From Rhizoctonia solani (lineage: Eukaryota > Basidiomycota > Agaricomycetes > Cantharellales > Ceratobasidiaceae), in contig NC_057383.1 in NCBI RefSeq assembly GCF_016906535.1, forward strand, positions 1,922,001 to 1,986,000: 64,000 nt of DNA. Reading direction: 5' to 3'. How positions within the stretch are numbered: the stretch's first letter is position 1; every line of letters begins with the position of its first letter. Positions 10,012-20,325 of the stretch are shown piece after piece. The position numbers were made by a program, and so were the translations under genes. Below the pieces are notes generated by a model, which was not told where the DNA came from, ran no database searches, and saw only the letters and a list, made by a program, of their open reading frames with translations.

Positions 10012-13000
10012 GGGTACCTGCTGCCGCGCGCAAGGACCCCAAGGACTCTGGCTTAGTATTGGAATTTTGTAATATATTGCAATCACATAGAAATAAACCC
10101 CTTTTCACAATTCCAATCAAACCAGAGAAGCAAGCGGAAATACTAGAAGTCCTGATAGATTCAGGCGCTACCTCATCATTCCTCCACCCTTGCACAGCGG
10201 AACTACTCCGCCTCCCCTTGATAGATCTCCCACAACCCCGCATTGTTACTATGCTTGATGGGTTGAGCCCACAGGCTGGCAAAATTTGGAAAAAGGCCAA
10301 TCTAACCTTCCTATTTGATGGCAAGCGTATGACAGAAACTTTCTTAATCTGTAACACCGGATCACACGCTGCCATCCTAGGAATCAAATGGCTGGAAACC
10401 CATAACCCTGAAATCAACTGGAACCAACGTACCCTTTCCTTTCCCCATGCGCAACCAGCACACGTAGCCATCGCCAAAGAAGAGGAAGCAGACAAGAACC
10501 CCCTTGAAGGAGTACCCCCCAAGTACCATCAATATGCCAAAGTATTTGGGGAAGAAGAATTCAACAAGCTTCCCCCTCATTGGCACTACGATATTGGAAT
10601 CGAACTTACGGAAGAAGGCCCTTTGAACTCGCCCCTTTATAGCATGACCAACGCCAAATCCGCCACGCTCAAGGATTGGCTCAGGACAAGCTTAAGGCCG
10701 GAAAGATCCGCCCCAGTAAATCTTCCATCAGTTCCCCTGTCATGTTTGTACCAAAAAAGGATGGTTCCCGCCGATTGGTTGTCGACTACCGTCGCCTTAA
10801 TAACCGGACCAAGAAGAATGTTTACCCGTTACCCCGTCCTGATGACTTGATGGCCCAACTCCGCGGCGCCAAGGTCTTCACCAAACTGGACCTACAATGG
10901 GGTTACAATAACGTCCGGGTTAAAGAAGGTGACGAATGGAAAACGGCCTTTCGCACTAAATACGGCTTATACGAGTCCCTGGTTATGACCTTTGGTTTGA
11001 CAAATGCCCCCGCCGCTTTCCAGCACTTCATGAACGAGTTGTTCAAGGACTTACTGGATGTATGCGTCATCATATACTTAGATGACATCCTGATTTACTC
11101 CAAGGATGACGCATCCCACACTCAGCATGTTCATGAGGTCCTACAGCGCTTACTGGAAAACCAATTGTTTTGCAAGGCTTCAAAATGCACATTCCATGTG
11201 ACTTCCGTAGAATACCTGGGAATCATTGTCTCGGATAAAGGCTTTAGCCTGGACAAGCTCAAAATCCAGGCGGTACAAGAGTGGCCAGTTCCATCAAAAG
11301 TCAAAGAAGTCCAGTCATTCCTAGGTTTTGCCAATTTTCTTTGGAGGTTTGTTGCCAACTTCAGTCACATAGCCCGACCCCTGCACAACCTAGTAAAAAA
11401 GGATACACCCTGGAAATGGGACACCGAGGAACAGGAGGCCTTCCAGAATCTGAAGAATGCTATCACCAGTGCCCCAGTACTCTGCCATGCCGACCCCACC
11501 AAACCTTACTTCCTAGAAACGGATGCTTCCGGCGCAGCATTAGGCTCCATACTGAGCCAACGCCAGGAAGACGGTCGCTTACATCCCCTGGGATTCTTGT
11601 TGGAATTGTTCAAAGGTGCCAAACAGAACTACGACACCCACGATAAAGAACTCCTTGCAATCATCCGTTCCTTTGAATATTGGCGAATCTTCCTGGAAGG
11701 AACAACCCACCCTATCACAGTGTTCACCGACCACAGGAACCTTGAGTATTGGAAAGAATCCAGGACCTTCAACCGTCGTCATGCCAGGTGGCACCTCTTG
11801 TTAGCAGGATATAATTTCCAAATAGTCTATCGCCCTGGTAAACAGTCCGGCAAACCAGATGCATTATCCCGCCGCGCCGACCACGCTGATATCCCACCTG
11901 CTGACCAAACCATGCTTCCCGACCCTGTCTTCGCCAACGTTGCACTAGTCACACCGGAAAAGGAACTACAACGCCGCATTGAGTCAAGCCTAGACCAAGA
12001 TGAGTCCCTGGAAGAGATCCTACAGTTCCTACAGAACGAATCCAAGGCCCCGCCCTCCATTAAACGCGCGTTCAAAGACTATGAGATGGAGGCCGGCCTA
12101 CTATTTTACCAAGGACGGATTGTGGTACCTGACGTAGGGACCCTACAAACGGACCTGCTGCGAATCTTCCACGATAGCCCATTGGCTGGCCATCCAGGCA
12201 GGCAGCGGACCCTAGAATTGATATCCAGAAGTTACTACTGGCCCGGTATCCGTGCTGACACATACTGGCACGTGGATTCATGCAAAATCTGCCAACGGAT
12301 CCAAAAACCTAAGTACGCGTCCATCCCACCGCAACCCCTGGAACTACCATCACGCCCTTGGCAACACGTATCCTACGACATGATAGTGGATCTACCAAAG
12401 GACAGAAGCAACGATTCTATACTGGTCATTGTGGACAGCTTCACCAAATATGTTATCCTGGTGGAGTGTTCCAAGAAGCTCAAAGCCCCGGAATTGGCGG
12501 ACCTATTCTTGCACCATGTGTGGAAACGTTACGGCATGCCAGAAAAAACGGTATCAGATCAAGGACAAGTCTTTAATAACAAATTCCTAAAGGCTCTGTA
12601 CCAACGCCTAGGGATAGACCCCCATTTTTCCTTGGCCTACCACCCTCAAAGCGACGGTCAAACGGAACGCGTGAACCCTACGGTCGAACACTTCCTAAGG
12701 GCTTACTCAGGGGTGAATCAGAAAGATTGGGTCAGATGGCTACCAATGGCGGAATTTGCCTACAATAACGCGGTACATAGTTCAACAGGCAAATCCCCGT
12801 TCAAGGCACTATATGGCTGGGAACCTTCCTTAACCCCGAGTAACGTCCCAACAGACGTCCCGGAGGCAGATGACTTGGCGACGCAGATGGAATCTCAATG
12901 GCGGGAAATAGAGGCGGCACTCCGGCAATCAAAGACACGCATGATAGCCGGAGAAACAGGAGAACCACTCAAATTCGAAGTTGGGGAAGAGGCCTGGTTA

Positions 13001-13441
13001 GATGCTAAGAATGTGAAGCTAAAAACCCTGAGCCCCAAGCTAACGGAGCAACGCCTGGGCCCCTTCGAAGTAACTGAAAGGATCTCCGATCGCGCCTACC
13101 GCCTCAGACTCCCACCAACCATGAGGATCCACGACGTCTTTTACGTAGGACTACTGTCCAAAGTGAAGAGGGATGACAAACGTGCTTTTGAGAACCGTCC
13201 CCCACCAGTCACCATAGATGGGGAAGAAGAATACGAGGTTGAGGGAATTACAGACATGGAGGAAAGAAATGGGAAATGGTTTTTTAGGGTGAAATGGAAG
13301 GGCTACGGATCAGAGGAAAACACCTGGGAACCAAGGGAAAACCTCAAAAATGCCGAAAAAATCCTAAAAAATTTTGAGAAGGAAATGAAAAAGAAGGCCC
13401 TTGGCGCTGCCAAGGCCCTTAAAGGGGGGGCAGTGTCGTAG
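10005..13441 (+). pseudogene. pol polyprotein of element B with a single 1-nt deletion
   Basis: Protease DSG at 10158-10166. The frame breaks near 10684, between protease and RT, where element A has one more G; the next frame overlaps and is open to TAG 13439-13441. RT has YLDDILIYS (about 11075-11101) and RNase H starts at ETDASGAALG (about 11515). Integrase has a zinc HHCC region (about 12180-12300) and catalytic residues in SYDMIV (about 12373), SDQGQVFNN (about 12550) and TERVNPTVEH (about 12665). The C-terminal chromodomain (about 13230-13385) has FFRVKWKGYG and NTWEPRENL. All catalytic motifs are present, so one base separates this copy from a complete pol. Confidence 0.93.
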
Positions 13442-14004
13442 ACACAGTCGATACCAGGGAATTTATTCCCATTTTCTCGAATTTAAACAAAGTAGAACGG
13501 ATGACATTTTCAATCACATGATCTCGGCGCTTATATCATACGCTAAGCACCAAGCCACATCCCCATCTGCGCTTATCTCAGCATACGTAGCCACCTCCAC
13601 CTGATGACATCATTATGACACGTCAGTGACACATATGCATGAGTAAGGCCGACTGCGGATCGGGGTTCTTATTTGACACGGTATTGCATAAAGTTGTATT
13701 TGTAATTAGATAGCTCTGTAATATATAAGGAGGCCAACCGACCATGGTAACACCCAGGTCGATTACCTCTTGTCGCACTCCACACATTGTACGAGGCCTT
13801 ACAGCCGGTAACCACTTAGATACACGCCTTAAGCGTCGCCCTCACTGTACTTAGGTAGCTCGTCGACGCCTTACAGCGTCTGTTCGCCTTAGTTAGTTAG
13901 CTCGTTGTCGTAGGTAGATCCCTCGCCGCCTTACGCGGTTTTACTTAGTTCTATACGGCCTCAAGCGCCCGCTACCTTGACGCCCCTTAAGGACGTCTAG
14001 GACA
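13434..14004 (+). repeat. Right (3') LTR of element B
   Basis: 571 bp. Its segment 13756-13768 (AGGTCGATTACCT) is perfectly complementary to the primer site at 8176-8188; the left copy has one CpG-type mismatch. The pol stop TAG lies inside the LTR start (13439-13441). Confidence 0.93.
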
Positions 14005-14050
14005 CAGTGGATATATATGGTAATAACCCCTCCAGATATGGGTTATGACA
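14005..14050 (+). repeat. Left LTR of element R, 3' remainder
   Basis: Continues the R LTR after element B. The first five bases (CAGTG) are the duplicated target. The sequence to GGGTTATGACA matches 19767-19808 apart from a TA-repeat length difference. Confidence 0.88.
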
Positions 14051-15390
14051 TTGAAAACAAGCTGCTTACCTATACCCAGTATATATACATATATATGTGT
14101 ATATGTATTGCCTATAGGGGATGTAGGGATGACTAATGCCCCTACATCAATGATGCACAACATATTGTCCCAACAACACAACTTCTGATTACCATTTATG
14201 GTAACTCACCTTCCTAATTAGGAAAGAGACATAACTTGAAGAAGACTTTCAAGACAAATAGAGACTAAGCAACCTAGACTTACCAAAAATGGCAATCCCC
14301 TTTCCAAATTAGGAAAGAAGATGAAATGGATGGATGACTAAGCTTAGTCAGCTGAACTCTGATGAGTCAGCAATCAGATCACATGATTAACTCATTGATG
14401 ACAAATCAAGTATGACTAAGCACAATGACAAATGCTTAGTCAGCAACCAGGTCACATGATTGACTCATGAATGACAACTCAACTATGACCAAGCATAATG
14501 ACAAATGCTTAGTCATCAAGTACTACCTGCACTGCCACAATCACATGATGATGGCTGTGCTTGATCTCTGGGTTAAACCGGGCTGGATTGGGGAATAGAA
14601 TTACCATATAAGGAAATTGGATGAGTCATACTTATATTGTGGCTGTACATGCCAAGAGTATGAGTCATACTTAAGCGGTGTTCCACGTGATCATGTGCTA
14701 AAAATAGAACCAACTCTGCCAAGACCTCACCTCACCGGTGTATTTCTTGGCATGTGATTGGCTAATCAAACACTGCCACATGGTTCTTTGACTCATACTG
14801 CTTCTTGAGGCTGTGCTACGGCTCCAAGAGGCTGTGCTCCTATTTGAAATATGTATATAGACCCAAGTGATGCCCAGGTATATAGGGGCGGAACAAGCTG
14901 CTTAGAAAGCCAGCTTGTTTTCCCTTGTCTTACAACCTATAGGGACAAGCAGGTGTTGCTACACCTCAAAAAGAGCAACTGCGTGATTTATTTGAAATTC
15001 AACTATCAACAACTGTCAACAAAGGATCTCCACTGATCCTTCTATCTGATTAGTGATAAGAAGTACTGTCAGAGTCTTCTCATCACTAGGACCCTAGGTG
15101 TCCACTGCTTTACTTGCAAATAGCTAAAGACTTCCTCTGTGGGTTGCACTATTTTGCCTCTTGCTAACTAAGACTTCTTGTCTTCTACTTGCAAATAGCT
15201 AAAGACTTCCTTTGTGGGTTGCGCTATTTTGCTTCTTACTAACTGAGACTTCTTGTCTTCTTCTTGCAAATAGCTAAAGACTTCCTTTGTGGGTTGCGCT
15301 ATTTGGCTTCTTACTGACTAAGATAGGTATATCTTGGAACTTGCAAGTAATAGAGACTATTATAGTGCTCTATTTGGCCTTTTGCAACAA
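14051..15390 (+). other. Repeat-rich leader of element R
   Basis: No long ORF. Around 14335-14520 there are imperfect direct repeats built on TGACTAAGC/GCTTAGTCA and CACATGATT. A TATA-like GTATATAGG lies at about 14877-14885, followed by the hairpin AACAAGCTG/CAGCTTGTT (14892-14919). GAAAACAAGCTG right after the LTR (14053-14064) is complementary to 14911-14922. The 75-bp tandem repeat is listed separately. Confidence 0.6.
15112..15335 (+). repeat. Three tandem copies of a 75-bp unit
   Basis: Units begin at 15112, 15187 and 15262, each containing GCAAATAGCTAAAGACTTCC and GTGGGTTGC. They differ at a few bases. They sit just upstream of the Gag-like gene of element R. Function unknown. Confidence 0.85.
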
Positions 15391-17059
15391 TATGGGAATT
15401 CATAAGATGCAACCTAGGTGTGTATTTGGGACTTTGCCCCAATTGGATAACCCTGGACATGATCATGTCATGGAGCTGACATCTCCTATGCAAGGCATGG
15501 AACAGGGACATCAGGAAGGAGTAGGAATTACCCCTTCTAAACAGGCTGACCAACCGGATATGGAATCATTTCAACTTGCCACAGCTAGGATCCTAGACCC
15601 TAGGCATGAGAATCCAGGGAATAACACACCCTTGGAGGACCCTGCCACCAGGGAAAAGGAAACCCCTTTGGTAGATGAGGCAACCAGGAATAAGACAGTG
15701 AAGGATTTATTGAAGACTTCTTTGCCAAATTCCCTGAGGAAACTCAACCACCAAAAACTGAGACAAACAGGAAACGGATTACTAATGACCACCTTACAAG
15801 TACCCAAAAGGTCTATGGATTCTTAATGGAACTAGTAATGGGAGTCAAAAGGTTGGAGAAACATATTGACAACCATCTAAAGATGGAACAGGAAATGCTG
15901 GATTGAGGCATTTCTCAGGAAGTGATTGATGAATTGGATAAAATACTTCCCTTGTCTTCCCTCTGGGAGGCTGAGAACAACAGTGAATCCAATTCTGATA
16001 AATCAGGGTCTACTGAAATCCAATGTGAGGTGTGTGGGAGAACAAACCACTCTACTGAAGAACATAGGAAATCACGTGACCCTAGGGCAAAGGGCAATAA
16101 AGGGTCTGACAAGCGGAAAGATAAGGGTCCTGGCAACCCAGGGTATACAGGAAGGCATCCCATGGCTGGGGAGTCATCACAAACCACCACTGGCACCACT
16201 ACTTTCTTATCCATTCCCATCACTAAGACATCATGCCTGCCATCAGAACAGAGACCAGGATCTCCAAGGCAACTGGAGATACCATCTCTTACCCCCTTGA
16301 CAGATCCAGTGAGCACAGGACCAAGTTCCCTTGGTCCCAGGACAACCTGGATCAATGGGCACCCCCAGATCATCCATGGGCTGGGACATGGGGAATGATC
16401 AACCCCTTATCACCAACATCCATGGCTGGTATAAGGTCATCACAAGATGTGACTCCATCTAACAATCCAAGGCTTATGCCAAACTACTGATCCCTCAGCA
16501 ACCCTTGATTACATACCAATGGGTCAACGATGGAAATGCTACTGGATTGGAAGAACCCTATGCTGTCCAATCAGCCACCAAAACAACCCAAACTAATGCA
16601 AAGTACCAAGTTCTTTGTGTGTAGAGGTAATGTGGGTGCCTCTGTGGAGGATGTAGTGAGGGCCCCAGTGCTAAAGCACACAAGGAAGTTGGCAGAGTGG
16701 CATCTAGACATTGAGGAAATTGATCCTGAATGGTGGATACCAATCTCAACAGTAAGGGAATGGCTGGCTGCGGAAATTGAAACTGGAAAAACAAACTGCC
16801 ATCAGGCTTAGGTGGCTATGTGGACAACCTCACTCCTGAGGATGTCTATTACATGATCCTAGAACGCAAAATGAGCATAGAGGATCTACATGACTGGCTC
16901 AAACAATGGGCCATGCAAGCAGCTCAGAATGATCTGAGCAGAAGTATATCCAACTTAGCAATCCATGAATTAAGTGATGAAGGAGGACATGAGTCTGACC
17001 TTGAAAGTAACAAGGCCATGAACAAATGGAATCCCTTGGATTATGCTGATGGAATGTGA
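15391..17059 (+). pseudogene. Decayed Gag-like plus-strand gene of element R
   Basis: Starts at ATG 15391 (MGIHKMQPR). The frame must be changed near 15705, passes a TGA at about 15904-15906, and shifts again near 16400-16530 and 16795 before the final stop at 17057-17059. Pieces include an acidic, polar N-terminus and a coiled-coil stretch (about 15790-15905). A variant zinc-knuckle-like CEVCGRTNHSTEEH (about 16024-16065) is followed by a Lys/Gly-rich basic stretch. The acidic C-terminus includes DNLTPEDVYYMILE. Zinc knuckle plus basic tail suggest Gag or another nucleic-acid-binding particle protein. I do not recognise the family, and introns could account for some of the breaks. Confidence 0.5.
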
Positions 17060-17269
17060 TGAAATATGTAACATTCCATCCAATAACCTTACATCCTTCT
17101 CTTCTTCCTTTTCTTCCAATGTTTGCTCCTTCTTAGTAACCATCTGTCTTATCTGATCTCTCAAGAATCATTTTATCTCTAAGTGCCAAATGGAGGAAAA
17201 GAAAAGACGCTTTTATTGAGACAGGGACCAAAACATACAAAGCAAGAAAAAACAAAAACAGGAAGGGAA

Positions 17270-18952
17270 CTATCTAATACAACTTATCACCATATACACA
17301 AAGGTGCAATTGGTGTCTATCCAATTCTTGCCATCAACTGTGGCATAACTACAATCAGCAAATACAGAAGGCTTAGAATTGGAACAAATAACAGTAGAGC
17401 GCCCCCATTGGCAATGGCGCTCTGATCTGTAACTAGTGTGGAAATTGAAATCTTCCTGCACCCACATCTTCAAAGGGACCTTGGACCAATCCATATCATC
17501 CAGCACTGCATACTGAACCATAGGATGGTCACTAAACTCATCAGAGTTAAGATTCTGCCTGAACCTAATGTGGTGGCCCCAAGAACAAGCAAGGGCTGAC
17601 TTCCCTGTCTCTGAAGGACCCCACAAAACAAGGATCTTACCACAATCAGATTCAGGATCTCTTTCCAATATATTGGAAGTAACCCACTCCTGAACACCAG
17701 GTGGCAGGTTGACTGTAGCCCTGGTAACAACATGTCAATACTCCCTTCTACCATAGAAAAGAAGGAGACTCACTTCTTAAGGGCCTTGGGCTCACATACA
17801 CCCTGAGGAAGGGCGCCCTTATCCCTGTAAAAGTAACCAGTAAAGGCCTTGAGGTTGTTATACCCCATGGCCATGTCACAAGGTTGGCGCTCCTTTAAGT
17901 GACCAAAGAAACCCTCTGCATCCTCTGCCTCCATTGCATAGGCAAAGTCCTCATTGCGCTGAGAAAGGAAGATCTTTAGCAAGTAATTTCACTCCATATC
18001 TTGGAACTTACATTGGTCTTGGCCTTCAACCCTGCAGGGCATTGACCCAATAGGAACTCTTCTGTAAGGGTCCCATATTGTGCCTCCCAGGCATTTGCCT
18101 CCTTCTTGAGGTACTCATAGGCAGATAAGGGAGCAACTCCCATTACTGTCCTTGAGCAAAAGAAGACGCTCATGGGGGCGCACTCCTTTATACTTCCATA
18201 GGTTCAGGCCCTCTGAGGAGATAAGAGTCCTGGCCCAAACAATGACATGGCAATGCCAGTCAGGATGCCACTGTCCTTCTTTCAAGTCATGGGACTCTGT
18301 AACCCCCATGGCACTTTCCAAAAGGGGTCCCCCTCCACTCCTTAGAGTGAGCAGGTGGTCCACTAGACTAGAAAGGAGATATTAGTAAAAGAATACAATA
18401 TCCAATCAATTCACTTACTCCTTGACAACCTCATGACAAGAGGCTTGCACTGTATTCTCACCCTTGACATAACAGGCATATGTCAAGAGGTAACACTTCC
18501 CCTTGCAGCAAAAGCGCCTTCCTTCTTGAGGAAGAACCCCAATGTCCTCTTCCCCTTCAGGGGCTACAGGAACAATAGAGTCCCTTGACTCCAATGGAGC
18601 CATGGATGGGACAATGGAGCTTCCTCCATCTTCTGAGCCTTCCCTGTTGCTGGGCATGACTAACCAACGCCTGGACAAGGGGGGAAGCTTGCAAAATATC
18701 TGTGACTATACAGTTATCTTTTAGTAAAAGAACCTTTTACTATCAACCAAGACCACTTACTCCTTCTTCTTGGGAGTCCAGATCCAACCTTCTTTTTAGA
18801 GCTCTGGGAGCGAGCTGTGACAGAGGCAGCTCCTGACTCTGCCACACAGTAGATGCAATCTGGGAAACATAGGGGGTGGCATCCAACAGCCCTGAAGGCT
18901 GTGAATCCAAGACTGTGGAGGGAGTGGCGCTGGCAGTTGGGCATTGAGACAT
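17270..18952 (-). pseudogene. Geminivirus/genomovirus-type Rep gene (HUH endonuclease + SF3 helicase) inside element R
   Basis: Minus-strand, apparently six exons: 18952-18761, 18699-18419, 18367 to about 18165, about 18165-18012, 17958-17774 and 17720-17270. Introns are short with GTAAGT or GTGAGT donors. Rep motif I is YLLTYA (exon 2), motif II HUH is HCHVIVW (exon 3), and motif III with the catalytic Tyr is YEYLKK (exon 4). SF3 helicase: Walker A GPSETGKS, Walker B AVLDDMDW and motif C ICSN, all in the last exon. A Lys/Arg patch near residue 52 may be an NLS. The frame changes between exons 3 and 4 near 18150-18175 without a good intron, so this copy is probably broken there. Known Reps nick and rejoin ssDNA and unwind it for rolling-circle replication. 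It runs convergent to the Gag-like gene. Confidence 0.85.
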
Positions 18953-19347
18953 GTTGATGACTTATCCCCCCTCCCACTGCCCTCTTCTTTATACCATGGG
19001 GGCCAAGAGACTGAGTCAGAGGGAAATGACTTACTATACCAATCCTTTCTGATCAATAAAATGGCACCATACTGTAACCAAGCAACCATGAAATATGTTG
19101 CTAACCAGGAACTTCCAGAAGACTTGAGAAGCTACCTTACAAAGACAGTAGTGTGGGAACTTTCCCACAGGAAGAAAACAACATTCCAACAAGGATCACA
19201 TGACCAAGAACAAGTCAGGTGACCTCAGAATAACTCATTGCACAATTATACCTAGGAGAACTTGACACCTAATAAGATATCTACCCAGACATCTTTTACA
19301 ATGGCACAAGTTCATGTCCTCTAAACTATGTGCAAAAGGGGGGGCAA
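18953..19347 (-). other. Upstream region of Rep to the R polypurine tract
   Basis: About 395 bp between the Rep start and the right LTR. It would hold the Rep promoter. No clear TATA or origin-like nonanucleotide is seen; the G-rich tract at 19334-19344 primes plus-strand synthesis by analogy. Confidence 0.4.
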
Positions 19348-19808
19348 TGTCATGACCCACTCCATTCTTCCCATGAGTCCTGACCTTGTCAAGCCTCCAA
19401 CACACTCGTGTTGCACACCAACATGACCGCAAGCACGCATATACTCGCACATATGCAGTCAGAACCTCCAGGTTCCTACATATAAGAGACTTATGGTCGA
19501 CATGGCTGGACTTAGTGATATTCTCTAAGTCCAGGTCACATGACCTCCCCCCCTCCAGTCCTTTATCAAATACTATACTAAACTACTACGGATTTGAGGT
19601 GGGGGGGGGATGACATAATCTCTTCTATAATAATATTATTCAGACCTTGCCTGCGGGCATTAACATTGGCCTGCGGCTAGGGGGGTGGGGGGAGTGCAAC
19701 GTCCCCCAGCAACTTATATTATTAATATATCACTGTGCATCATATATACTATATATATCTTTGACAGTGGATATATGGTAATAACCCCTCCAGATATGGG
19801 TTATGACA
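19348..19808 (+). repeat. Right LTR of element R
   Basis: 461 bp, TG...CA ends, preceded by a G-rich polypurine tract and followed by TSD AATGT. Differences from the left copy seen by eye are CpG transitions plus small length changes in AT and G/C runs. Confidence 0.9.
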
Positions 19809-19940
19809 AATGTGTTCTTCAAGATTGTTGATGCAACCAACTAAAACGTGGTTGATGTTGCTGATAGTTTTCTCAAGAGAGGTAACGGGTGACAATGGAG
19901 TAGGGCCAAAAGATGGCAAAGAGGATAAGGTCTAAGAAAT
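19809..19940 (-). pseudogene. Gag-like fragment of element C, 5' side
   Basis: Open minus-strand frame downstream of an in-frame TAG near 19931-19933; that TAG is preceded by a pyrimidine-rich stretch (TTTGATTTCTTAG) and could be an intron acceptor. It reads into the fragment at 7178-6898 across the R insertion. No ATG is visible in this piece, so the start is unresolved. Confidence 0.4.
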
Positions 19941-20311
19941 CAAACACTAGAATGCGTTCCTGATATAAATCGGTACTCAATCAGATAGACAAAACGGGTT
20001 TATAGCACTAAATACTAACTGTTTGCTTTCCTACTAGCGTTAGACTATCCTTATATTGATATCAACAGCTGTGTACGAGCGTGATTAACAATCAGGTTTT
20101 TAGTAAGCAGAAGGTTGGCTGACTAACAGCGTATGGCTAAAGGTGCGGACACCCTGGTATGCAGACGATTGCTAGCAAGGGGCTATCCCGCGGCTTTACT
20201 GCCACTTGTATTCCTGTCTTTGATTATTACACAGGGGCTACAATGTGATGGCTTTTCAAGCTTTGGTGCTTATCCAAGCGTAGGTCTTGTTTGTTGACAG
20301 GAATACAAGTA
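19941..20311 (-). other. Leader of element C
   Basis: No ORF. It contains a perfect 15-bp inverted repeat, ACTTGTATTCCTGTC (20204-20218) and its complement (20296-20310). This puts a long hairpin directly downstream of the primer-binding site. Confidence 0.5.
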
Positions 20312-20323
20312 AAGACTTGACCT
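20312..20323 (-). other. Self-primer binding site of element C
   Basis: On the minus strand AGGTCAAGTCTT begins two bases after the LTR, exactly the spacing in A and B. It is perfectly complementary over 12 nt to minus-strand LTR sequence AAGACTTGACCT (20556-20545), which lies about 30 nt downstream of a TATA box. Confidence 0.62.
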
Positions 20324-20325
20324 AG

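Larger units (their letters stand above)
7603..14004 (+). mobile_element. Element B: chromoviral Ty3/gypsy LTR retrotransposon inside the R LTR
   Basis: Complete element of 6402 bp with 571-bp LTRs (7603-8173, 13434-14004) and TSD CAGTG (7598-7602, 14005-14009). Same gene order and family as element A. gag is intact. pol has one visible lesion, a 1-nt deletion near 10684. The LTR pair differs at 11 sites by eye, all CpG-type transitions. As the innermost member of the nest it is the youngest relative to R and C. Confidence 0.95.
7179..19808 (+). mobile_element. Element R: LTR-bounded, RT-less element carrying a Rep gene
   Basis: Ends are TGTCATGACCC...GGGTTATGACA, with TSD AATGT at 7174-7178 and 19809-19813. 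The left LTR is split by element B (7179-7602 plus 14010-14050); the right LTR is 19348-19808. A polypurine tract AAAAGGGGGGG (19334-19344) adjoins the right LTR, giving plus orientation. The 5.3-kb interior (14051-19347) holds a repeat-rich leader, a decayed plus-strand Gag-like gene, and a minus-strand Rep gene ending about 210 bp from it. I find no protease, RT, RNase H or integrase motif, so it would be a large non-autonomous derivative that acquired Rep, or an unrecognised element type. Confidence 0.85.

Noticed and set aside
15287..17059. Reverse transcriptase or integrase remnants in the plus-strand gene of element R
   Set aside because: Searched by eye for YxDD, DSG, HHCC and DDE motifs in all frames; none found.
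19631..19639. TAATATTAT, identical to a genomovirus-type origin nonamer, in the right R LTR
   Set aside because: It sits in an AT-rich run with no flanking GC stem, and the left LTR has a different TA repeat there, so chance is likely. Mentioned only as context.
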